Shown here piece after piece: positions 1 to 5,548 of a stretch of 11,979 nt of DNA. Both the position numbers and the translations under genes were made by a program. This stretch comes from Clostridia bacterium. Its GTDB lineage: Bacteria; Bacillota_A; Clostridia; Oscillospirales; Acutalibacteraceae. Under the pieces are notes generated by a model. The model worked only from the letters and a program-made list of their open reading frames with translations, searched no databases and was not told the origin of the DNA. Each line of letters begins with the position of its first letter. Position 1 is the stretch's first letter. Location of the stretch: the NCBI GenBank assembly GCA_017503305.1, contig JAFVTJ010000036.1, forward strand, positions 1 to 11,979. The letters are read 5' to 3'.

Positions 1-146
1 ACGCTGAAGGCGAAATCCTTGACGGTATTGTAGAAATCGATGGTCAGAAGTATCTTTATGACTTCGGTACAACTGTAGCTCCCAAAGATATTGAAATCGA
101 CGGTGTTACTTACACTGTAACTTGGGGCGGCTTAATCGTAGAATAA
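1..146 (+). CDS. 3' end of a repeat-rich, probably surface protein (5' partial)
   Basis: An open frame runs from the left edge (first full codon at 3) to TAA at 144-146, giving about 47 residues. They read as short beta-type units built around I-D-G: EIDGQKYLYDFG and later EIDGVTYTVTWGG, ending in GGLIVE. The Gly/Asp/aromatic spacing recalls C-terminal cell-wall or glucan-binding repeats of secreted Firmicute proteins, but too little is present to assign a family. The last codons plus the next 8 bases recur exactly at 4753-4781. A hairpin terminator follows 46 bases downstream. That this is coding is fairly certain from the repeated I-D-G units; the surface location is an inference. Confidence 0.6.
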   Translation, partial: AEGEILDGIVEIDGQKYLYDFGTTVAPKDIEIDGVTYTVTWGGLIVE

Positions 147-154
147 GCTTTAAC
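126..154 (+). repeat. 29-bp direct repeat, copy 1 (gene end GGLIVE-stop)
   Basis: The 29 bases here are identical to 4753-4781. They cover the last six codons and stop of the left-edge gene plus 8 downstream bases. A second block, CGGTTGGGAGAGTTTT at 213-228, is also identical to 4824-4839, so the two loci share a gene-end plus terminator module with a diverged middle. Confidence 0.85.
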
Positions 155-191
155 CTGACGCAACATATAGTTGCAAAATAAAAATACACAA

Positions 192-228
192 TCTCCCGGC
201 CGGCAGCAATGCCGGTTGGGAGAGTTTT
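192..228 (+). terminator. Hairpin terminator after the left-edge gene (possible attenuator for the flippase gene)
   Basis: The arm at 192-204 pairs with 211-223 over 13 bp with two G-U pairs and a 6-base loop, followed by GTTTT. The T tract is short, so termination may be partial. The 3' arm contains GGGAGAG (218-224), the only Shine-Dalgarno-like sequence for the start codon at 237. Confidence 0.7.
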
Positions 229-236
229 GAGTTATT

Positions 237-1559
237 ATGAAACAAAAACAAGTTTTTAACAATGCAAAATGGATTATCGTTTGTAAAATTGCGCAGTCGG
301 TTTTGCAGCTTATAATCGGTATGATTTCGGCGCGGTATTTAGGCCCTTCTAACTACGGGCTTATAAATTATGCCGCGTCTATTGTTGCATTTGCAATGCC
401 TGTAATGAAGTTGGGGTTAGATGCCATATTGGTGCACCAGCTTGTAGAATCGCCCGAAAGCGAGGGCGAAATAATGGGCACCTCGCTTTTTTTGAACGTT
501 GTCTCTAGTTTTTTGTGTATGGCGGGCGTTTGTGGTTTTGCGTTTTTGGTAAATATGGGCCAGAGGGAAACAATTATTGTTTGCGCGCTTTATAGCGTGA
601 CAATATTCTTTGCGGCGCTTGAAATGATGCAGTATTGGTTTCAATACAAGCTCTTGTCAAAATATTCTTCTTTAATAATGCTTGTGGGCTACGTTTTTGT
701 ATCGGCCTATAAAATTTTTCTTTTAGCAACCGGCAAAAGTATCTATTGGTTTGCCTTTTCGCACTCGGTAGAATACGGTGCAATCGGCATTTTGTTGTTA
801 TTGTTTTTCGGTAAAAAAAGCAATAGCAGGTTAAGTGTTTCTTTGGCACGCGCCAAAAAAATGCTTAAAATTAGCCGACATTATATTCTTGCGGCATTAA
901 TGGTGGTGGTTATTCAAAACATCGATCGCGTAATGCTAACAACTATGGTGAGCGAAACCGAAAACGGTTATTACTCGGCGGCGGTAACCTCGGCTGCAGT
1001 AGCTCAATTTGTTTTTATGGCCATTATTGATTCTTTTAGACCTCTTATTTTGGAGTCTAAGAAAAATGACCAATTAGAGTATGAAAAAAATATGTCTAAG
1101 CTTTACGGCGCGATATTATATTTATCGCTTGCGCAAAGCGTGATGTTTACTATATTTGCACCCCTTGTAATTAAGGTTTTATACGGCGCTGAGTTTGCGC
1201 CGGCTGTTGGGGTGCTACGAATTTTAACCTGGTATACTGGCTTTGCATATATGGGCTCGTTGCGTAATATTTGGCTTTTGGCCGAAGAAAAGCAAAGGTA
1301 TTTGCCTGCAATAAATCTTTCGGGCGTTGTACTTAACGTGGCAATTAACCTTTTTGTTATTCCGCGTTTTGGTGCAATGGGCGCGGCAACGGTTTCGTTT
1401 ATTACCCAATTTTTTATGAATTTTGTTCTCACCCTTGTCTTAAAACCTTTAAGGCCCTGCAACCGACTGATGTTAAAGGGTTTAATGCCGAATTTTTTCT
1501 TTCCCCAGCTTAAAGAAGCGCTAGAAATAATCTTTAAAAAGGAAAAACCCTTGAAATAA
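237..1559 (+). CDS. Oligosaccharide flippase (Wzx/MVF-type polysaccharide exporter)
   Basis: A 440-residue polytopic membrane protein with roughly 12-14 hydrophobic segments spread over its whole length. The N-terminal stretch ISARYLGPSNYGLINYAAS (residues about 30-48) is the conserved R-LGP-xYG-L segment of the polysaccharide biosynthesis/flippase families in the MOP superfamily. Such proteins flip undecaprenyl-linked oligosaccharide across the cytoplasmic membrane for capsule, teichoic-acid or exopolysaccharide assembly; the exact substrate cannot be told here. The ATG at 237 is forced: an in-frame TGA lies at 228-230 and there is no other standard start between. The start sits only 13 bases after a hairpin whose 3' arm supplies the Shine-Dalgarno. 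The phosphatase gene begins 26 bases downstream, so the two are probably co-transcribed. No glycosyltransferases are next to it, which is unusual for this family. Confidence 0.88.
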   Translation: MKQKQVFNNAKWIIVCKIAQSVLQLIIGMISARYLGPSNYGLINYAASIVAFAMPVMKLGLDAILVHQLVESPESEGEIMGTSLFLNVVSSFLCMAGVCGFAFLVNMGQRETIIVCALYSVTIFFAALEMMQYWFQYKLLSKYSSLIMLVGYVFVSAYKIFLLATGKSIYWFAFSHSVEYGAIGILLLLFFGKKSNSRLSVSLARAKKMLKISRHYILAALMVVVIQNIDRVMLTTMVSETENGYYSAAVTSAAVAQFVFMAIIDSFRPLILESKKNDQLEYEKNMSKLYGAILYLSLAQSVMFTIFAPLVIKVLYGAEFAPAVGVLRILTWYTGFAYMGSLRNIWLLAEEKQRYLPAINLSGVVLNVAINLFVIPRFGAMGAATVSFITQFFMNFVLTLVLKPLRPCNRLMLKGLMPNFFFPQLKEALEIIFKKEKPLK

Positions 1560-1570
1560 AAACTCAATTT

Positions 1571-1577
1571 AAAGGAG
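1571..1577 (+). promoter_or_regulatory. Ribosome-binding site of the phosphatase gene
   Basis: AAAGGAG lies 8 bases before the ATG at 1586. This supports that start and translation as the second cistron of the flippase transcript. Confidence 0.8.
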
Positions 1578-1585
1578 AAAAACTC

Positions 1586-2812
1586 ATGAGTAGCACTAGC
1601 GAAAGCCACGGCCATAGTCATAGCCATCGACGTAGAGGCAGCTCAAGAAGACGCAGCAGGTGGATTAACATAATTTCTTGCTCGGTTTCGGTTATTTTGA
1701 TAATTGTTTTGGCGGTGCAGTCCGATGCGTTAAGGTCTAAGAATAAGGACAGCGGGAACCATTCGCAAATAACAAATTCTACCGTAATTGTTGAAAGCAG
1801 TGTTTACACGGAAGATGTTTTGCTTGTGAGCGCTCCTGTTTTTAATTATATGGATTCGGCTAACCCGAAGGATGCCCAAAGCCTATATAAAACCTTTGAT
1901 GGCTGGAAGTATAAGCTAAACGAGGGTCAACCTTGGAAGCTTTTTTATCAGGTTATGGGCCTGCCCGCAGGTGTTACGGTCGAATCGGCCGAACTTGAAA
2001 TTGCTGAAAATGATACCTATAAAAATGCGAAAAGCCATAAGCTTGATCCCAAGGGACACGAATTTTGGGTTTATAACCTTAAAAGCGGCACAAAGTATTT
2101 TTATCGCTTAAGCTTTAGCCTTTCAAATGGCTCGGTTGCGGGTTCGGTTGGTGATTTTAAAACAGTCGACACAACCCGTGTTTTAAATATTGATGGCGCG
2201 GTTAATGTGCGCGATATTGGCGGTTACAAAACAATCGACGGCAAAAGGATTAAACAGGGTATGCTTTATCGTGGTAGCGAACTTGACGGCAAGGTAGAAA
2301 AAAATTATTGCCTTACCGAAAAAGGCAAGACCCAAATGCTTGAAGACCTTAATATTCGTTTTGATTTGGATTTGCGCGGTAAAGAGTTGGCTAAGGATAA
2401 CAAGGATGCACTCGGCAAAGACGTAAAGCATAAATATTACGGCGCTTCAACTTATACTGGCTTCTTGTTGGCTGAGCACAATGCCATAACAAAGCAAATT
2501 TTCGCCGACCTTGCAAATAAAAGTAATTATCCCATTTATATGCATTGTACCTACGGTCGCGATAGAACGGGTACAGTGGCCTATCTTTTAGAGGCTTTGC
2601 TTGGCGTGGATGATGAAACCTTATATAAGGAATTTGCGCTTTCAGCTTTTACGGATAGTTACATAGAAACTGAAGACTTTGAAAAGTTTATAGCAGATAT
2701 TCAAAAAATGCCGGGCAAGACAACTCAGCAAAAGGTGGAAAAATGGTTGCTTTCTATTGGTGTTACCAATGCGCAAATTAGAAATATTAGAAATATTTTA
2801 TTAGAAGGCTAA
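1586..2812 (+). CDS. Membrane-anchored atypical tyrosine/lipid phosphatase with FN3-like domain
   Basis: A 408-residue protein. Residues 1-26 are a His- and Arg-rich tail (HGHSHSHRRR, then RRRSR), followed by one hydrophobic helix at about 27-45. The positive tail predicts N-in topology with the rest outside the cell. Residues about 115-193 look like a fibronectin-III/purple-acid-phosphatase N-domain sandwich (NLKSGTKYFYRLSF and a closing FKT). The catalytic domain starts with NVRDIGGY (207-214), the hallmark of the Y_phosphatase3 (LipA/MptpB-like) family. The P-loop HCTYGRDRTG places the nucleophile at Cys321 and the Arg at 327. LipA and MptpB carry GKDR there, so Arg325 replaces the usual Lys. 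That family removes phosphate from phosphotyrosine, phosphoserine or phosphoinositides; the substrate here is unknown. Co-transcription with a flippase hints at a cell-surface phosphate target. Confidence 0.88.
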   Translation: MSSTSESHGHSHSHRRRGSSRRRSRWINIISCSVSVILIIVLAVQSDALRSKNKDSGNHSQITNSTVIVESSVYTEDVLLVSAPVFNYMDSANPKDAQSLYKTFDGWKYKLNEGQPWKLFYQVMGLPAGVTVESAELEIAENDTYKNAKSHKLDPKGHEFWVYNLKSGTKYFYRLSFSLSNGSVAGSVGDFKTVDTTRVLNIDGAVNVRDIGGYKTIDGKRIKQGMLYRGSELDGKVEKNYCLTEKGKTQMLEDLNIRFDLDLRGKELAKDNKDALGKDVKHKYYGASTYTGFLLAEHNAITKQIFADLANKSNYPIYMHCTYGRDRTGTVAYLLEALLGVDDETLYKEFALSAFTDSYIETEDFEKFIADIQKMPGKTTQQKVEKWLLSIGVTNAQIRNIRNILLEG

Positions 2813-2816
2813 AATT

Positions 2817-2850
2817 AAAGGCTATCTAGCGTTGCTAGATAGCCTTTTTT
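2817..2850. terminator. Bidirectional terminator between convergent genes
   Basis: A perfect 14-bp stem (2817-2830 with 2834-2847) closes on a GTT loop and is followed by a T run to 2850. On the minus strand the stem is followed by TTAATTTTA, so it can also serve the esterase gene that ends at 2858. Confidence 0.9.
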
Positions 2851-2857
2851 CGTTTTG

Positions 2858-4195
2858 TTAATATATTCCAATGTCGGTTATTCGTTTGAAGTACCAATAA
2901 TAATTTTCGGTAGTGAAAACGTTATCAATGGTAAAAAGTTCGTCAACGGGCTTTTTGGTTGGGGTAAAGGTTAAAAGCTTTTGTGTGCCGTAGTAAACGT
3001 CAAACTTTTTGCCAATGGCATCCTGGTAAGCGCGGGTTAGCTTTTTAAGACCATCGTCCGAAAGGGAAAATTCAAAGTAATCATGGTCCTCTATACTGTA
3101 AATTGAAAGGTTTGTGGCGTCAAATTCGGTAACAACGGTTTTGCCTTGGGGATTGGTAATTTTGAAATATGGGATATACTCAAATTCGGAGGTTGGGTTT
3201 GTGGATTTGTTTTGGCTGTAAAGCCAACTTAAAAGCTCGCGGCTTTCGAAGGCGTTCAGCCAAGAATCGTGCTTAACGCCCGGTAGGCGTGTAAAGTGAA
3301 TCTTCTCGCCGCCGGCGTTTACAATCGCAAAATACATCGCTTCGGACTGCTGTATAGAAACGGTATCGTCATTTTCGCCGTGATAAATCCAAATAGGAAT
3401 ATCGGTAAGCTCTTTGGCAAAATAGGGGTCGCCGCCGCCGCAAATCGGCACACCTGCGGCAAAGTGGTCGCCATAGTATTGAAGTGCATTCCAGGTGCCG
3501 TAGCCACCCATTGAAAGACCCATTACGTAAATGCGGTCACGGTCGCAAGAGTAGGTGGCTTCTATTTGGTAAAGTAACCGCATAGCCACGCCGAGCCAAC
3601 CGTCATCTTGGCCGCTTTCGTGGGCGTACCACCAGCCGGTTGTTTGAGGAATAAGCACAATGGAGTTGTTCACAAGATCGCCATTGTGTTTATAAATGGT
3701 TGCAAATTCGCCATTGGCCGAAACATAGTCGGTGCCTTGGGCGCCCATGCCATGTAAAAAGAAGAGCACGGGATATTTTTTATTTTTCGAGTAGTTTTCG
3801 GGTATGTGGAGTGAATAAGGCAAAACCTTGCCAGTTTGCGGATCGTTAAAAACAAGCTTGTCGTACCGCGGGGCGAAAAATTCGTCCTCAAACTTGTAGG
3901 TTTTAACAACCTTTTCGGCACGGTCAACCTCTATATTGGTTTCCTCTTTTTTGGAAGAGCTTGCATTGGAAGAGGTTTTTTGGGGCTTACTGTTACTAGA
4001 ACTTGAAGGCTTTGAGGTTTTATTTGGGTTTAAGTCTAAAACCGAGTTGCCGCTGGAAATAGAAAAGGTTGGGGTGGATACGGTGCTTTCGGTATCAACA
4101 GAGCCGGTGCCATCCTGCTTACAACCGTTAAAGCAAAGCAAAAGGAGAAGCAGAGTTAAACATAACGCACAGTGTTTTGTAAAAATATTTTTCAT
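2858..4195 (-). CDS. Secreted lipoprotein esterase (COG4099-type alpha/beta hydrolase) with SecD P1-head-like C-terminus
   Basis: A 445-residue protein counted from ATG 4195. A longer GTG frame to 4204 exists, but that GTG is part of the Shine-Dalgarno AAAGGGTGA, so I use the ATG. Residues 1-24 are a lipoprotein signal peptide with lipobox FNGC; Cys25 would be lipidated and the mature protein held on the outer membrane face. A Ser/Lys/Thr-rich low-complexity linker spans about 32-88. The hydrolase domain (about 100-330) has oxyanion motif HGMGAQG, nucleophile Ser228 in GLSMGGYGTW, Asp276 in HGENDDTV and His309 in KHDSW. This is a complete triad, matching the predicted esterase/peptidase group that includes CE1-like carbohydrate esterases; deacylation of a polysaccharide ester is the likeliest role, by inference. 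Residues about 346-439 form a separate domain resembling the SecD P1 head. Confidence 0.87.
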   Translation of the reverse strand: MKNIFTKHCALCLTLLLLLLCFNGCKQDGTGSVDTESTVSTPTFSISSGNSVLDLNPNKTSKPSSSSNSKPQKTSSNASSSKKEETNIEVDRAEKVVKTYKFEDEFFAPRYDKLVFNDPQTGKVLPYSLHIPENYSKNKKYPVLFFLHGMGAQGTDYVSANGEFATIYKHNGDLVNNSIVLIPQTTGWWYAHESGQDDGWLGVAMRLLYQIEATYSCDRDRIYVMGLSMGGYGTWNALQYYGDHFAAGVPICGGGDPYFAKELTDIPIWIYHGENDDTVSIQQSEAMYFAIVNAGGEKIHFTRLPGVKHDSWLNAFESRELLSWLYSQNKSTNPTSEFEYIPYFKITNPQGKTVVTEFDATNLSIYSIEDHDYFEFSLSDDGLKKLTRAYQDAIGKKFDVYYGTQKLLTFTPTKKPVDELFTIDNVFTTENYYWYFKRITDIGIY

Positions 4196-4216
4196 TTTTA
4201 TCACCCTTTCATTTAT

Positions 4217-4245
4217 ATTATATAGAAATTTAAAAGGTTTTTCAA
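4217..4245 (-). promoter_or_regulatory. Promoter of the esterase gene
   Basis: On the minus strand TTGAAA (4245-4240), a 17-bp spacer and TATAAT (4222-4217) form a near-consensus sigma-A promoter. The start of transcription would fall near 4210, leaving a short leader that holds only the ribosome-binding site before ATG 4195. Confidence 0.75.
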
Positions 4246-4290
4246 TATGCTAATGGGTGTAATATTGAAGAGAATGGCAATACTACCCTT

Positions 4291-4300
4291 AAAGGAGTGA
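4291..4300 (+). promoter_or_regulatory. Ribosome-binding site of the ferritin-like gene
   Basis: AAAGGAGTGA ends 4 bases before ATG 4305 and is an extended match to the anti-Shine-Dalgarno. A possible -10 (TAATAT, 4260-4265) lies upstream, but I cannot find a good -35 for it. Confidence 0.7.
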
Positions 4301-4304
4301 TAAT

Positions 4305-4739
4305 ATGATTGAAAAAGATACTATAAGATTGCTTCGCGAGTGCGACGCAGGAATAAAGATGGGTGTAAAGTCGATTGATGACGTGATAGACTACGTTAAA
4401 TCGCACGAACTAAAGGCTGACCTGAATGCCTGCAAGGATGAACACGATAAACTGGATACCGACCTTCAAAAGCTTTTGGATAAATATGGTGATGAGGGTA
4501 AGGACCCTAATCCTATGGCAAAAGGTATGTCGTGGATGAAGACCAACATCAAGTTGGTGGTAAACGAGTCCGACTCAACCATAGCCGACCTTATGACCGA
4601 CGGCTGCAATATGGGTATAAAATCGCTTAATAAATATTTAAACGAGTATGAAGCCGCGGACGAGGTTTCAAAGGATATTTGCAAAAGGCTTATTAAAATA
4701 GAGGAAAAGCTTTTGGCACAAATGAGGGCATATTTGTAA
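4305..4739 (+). CDS. Ferritin-like four-helix-bundle protein (DUF2383-like)
   Basis: A 144-residue, charged, nearly all-helical protein with no signal peptide or membrane segment, so cytoplasmic. Its pattern (long amphipathic helices, a central Met/Trp-containing turn near 70-80, a Leu/Glu-rich last helix ending QMRAYL) resembles the DUF2383 branch of the ferritin-like superfamily. Halves 1-60 and 92-144 seem to be a duplication: GIKMGVKSI (16-24) aligns with GCNMGIKSL (100-108). Members of this group are poorly characterised; some have been linked to stress or spore coats, and I do not claim metal binding since no clear paired E-x2-H motif is visible. It is transcribed divergently from the esterase gene and appears monocistronic. 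The family call is moderate; coding status is strong. Confidence 0.75.
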   Translation: MIEKDTIRLLRECDAGIKMGVKSIDDVIDYVKSHELKADLNACKDEHDKLDTDLQKLLDKYGDEGKDPNPMAKGMSWMKTNIKLVVNESDSTIADLMTDGCNMGIKSLNKYLNEYEAADEVSKDICKRLIKIEEKLLAQMRAYL

Positions 4740-4752
4740 GCGGTTGCAAAAC

Positions 4753-4781
4753 GGCGGCTTAATCGTAGAATAAGCTTTAAC
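4753..4781 (+). repeat. 29-bp direct repeat, copy 2 (orphan gene end)
   Basis: Exact copy of 126-154. Here it lies downstream of the ferritin-like gene's stop and encodes nothing continuous: it reads GGLIVE-stop with no gene body in front. It looks like a leftover 3' end of a relative of the left-edge gene, with its terminator. Confidence 0.85.
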
Positions 4782-4807
4782 TTTAAGTTGAATAAAAAAT
4801 AATAATT

Positions 4808-4841
4808 CTCTCCCAATCGGCAACGGTTGGGAGAGTTTTTT
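4808..4841 (+). terminator. Intrinsic terminator after the ferritin-like gene
   Basis: A 12-bp stem (4808-4819 with 4824-4835, one U-G pair) closes on a GCAA tetraloop and is followed by six T. Its 3' arm is identical over 16 bases to that of the hairpin at 192-228. Confidence 0.92.
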
Positions 4842-4845
4842 AATA

Positions 4846-4874
4846 TTGCTATCAAGTGCTTTGGGTGGTATACT
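4846..4874 (+). promoter_or_regulatory. Promoter of the HAD phosphatase gene
   Basis: TTGCTA (4846-4851), a 17-bp spacer and TATACT (4869-4874), with an extended -10 TG at 4866-4867. It immediately follows the terminator at 4808-4841. Transcription would start near 4881, just before the ribosome-binding site. Confidence 0.7.
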
Positions 4875-4897
4875 GTAAAAGCAAAGGCGGTGTAGCT

Positions 4898-5497
4898 GTG
4901 AAAAACGTGATTTTTGATTTTGGACAGGTTATAGTCTATTTTAATGAGGAAAATATGACTGGGCGATATTTTAGTAATGATGAAGAGTGCGAAACGGTAA
5001 GCAGGGTTATTTTTGACCGACTTTATTGGGATAGGTTTGACGACGGAAGCCTTTCTCCTTGCGATGCTAAGCCGATGATGGCTAAGCGCCTGCCACCGCA
5101 ATTGCACGAAAAGGCCTTTATGCTTTTGGAAAAATGGTATTACGATTTGGAGTTTATCCCCGGTATGCGTGAGCTGATAGCTGACCTTAAGCAAAGCGGA
5201 AAGGGGATATACCTGCTTTCAAACATTGGGGTCGATTTTGCCGAAAATTACACAAAGGTTTCGGCCCTTGCAGAGCTTTTTTCACTTTTTGACGGGCTTG
5301 TCTTTTCGAGCAAAATTAGAAAAACCAAGCCAAGCCGCGAAGCCTTTGAGCATTTACTTAAAGAGTATAATTTGAACCCTGCCGAGTGCGTTTTTGTGGA
5401 TGACCGCGAGGTAAATATTATAGGTGCCGAAAAGGCGGGAATAAAGGGTATTTTGTTCGGCGGCGACAGCGACCTATTGCGCCGACAAATTTTATAA
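4898..5497 (+). CDS. HAD-IA family phosphatase, YihX-like
   Basis: A 199-residue cytoplasmic hydrolase. I start it at GTG 4898, which has AAAGGCGG at 4883-4890 and gives the usual N-terminus VKNVIFDFGQVIVYF. A longer frame from GTG 4856 would begin inside the promoter and adds residues foreign to the family. HAD motif I is at Asp7 (DFGQV; the second motif-I Asp is replaced by Gly, as in YihX and epoxide-hydrolase N-domains), motif II at Ser108-Asn109 (LLSN), the motif III Lys at 144 (KTKPS), and motif IV at Asp168-Asp169 (FVDDREVNIIGA). A helical cap lies between motifs I and II. YihX-type enzymes dephosphorylate small sugar phosphates such as glucose 1-phosphate; the substrate here is not determinable. 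A hairpin separates it from the oxidoreductase gene 51 bases on. Confidence 0.88.
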   Translation: MKNVIFDFGQVIVYFNEENMTGRYFSNDEECETVSRVIFDRLYWDRFDDGSLSPCDAKPMMAKRLPPQLHEKAFMLLEKWYYDLEFIPGMRELIADLKQSGKGIYLLSNIGVDFAENYTKVSALAELFSLFDGLVFSSKIRKTKPSREAFEHLLKEYNLNPAECVFVDDREVNIIGAEKAGIKGILFGGDSDLLRRQIL

Positions 5498-5505
5498 AAG
5501 CGAAT

Positions 5506-5548
5506 ATATCACCAAGGGTGGCGAAATACTATCCTTGGTGATATTTTT
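5506..5548 (+). terminator. Hairpin between the HAD and oxidoreductase genes (terminator or attenuator)
   Basis: A 12-bp stem (5506-5517 with 5533-5544) with a 15-base loop is followed by TTTT and then directly by the next ATG (5549). The 3' arm contains GGTGAT (5537-5542), which is the only Shine-Dalgarno for that ATG. The hairpin therefore may end part of the transcripts and also mask the ribosome-binding site in those that read through. Confidence 0.65.

Noticed and set aside
155..191. Promoter between the left-edge gene and the hairpin for the flippase
   Set aside because: CTGACG and TTGCAA resemble -35 boxes but no -10 of reasonable quality stands at 16-18 bases.
1586..1630. Histidine-rich N-terminus as evidence of a metal transporter
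   Set aside because: The protein has one membrane helix and a clear phosphatase domain; the His residues are only a short tail.
4196..4204. GTG at 4204 as start of the esterase gene
   Set aside because: The GTG lies inside the AAAGGGTGA ribosome-binding site; ATG 4195 has the right spacing and starts a normal lipoprotein signal peptide.
4856..4897. GTG at 4856 as start of the HAD gene
   Set aside because: It falls between the -35 and -10 of a good promoter; GTG 4898 has a ribosome-binding site and yields the family N-terminus.
4466..5194. 242-residue minus-strand frame across the ferritin-like gene, terminator and HAD gene
   Set aside because: It runs antisense through two well-supported genes and a strong terminator; composition is that of a shadow frame.
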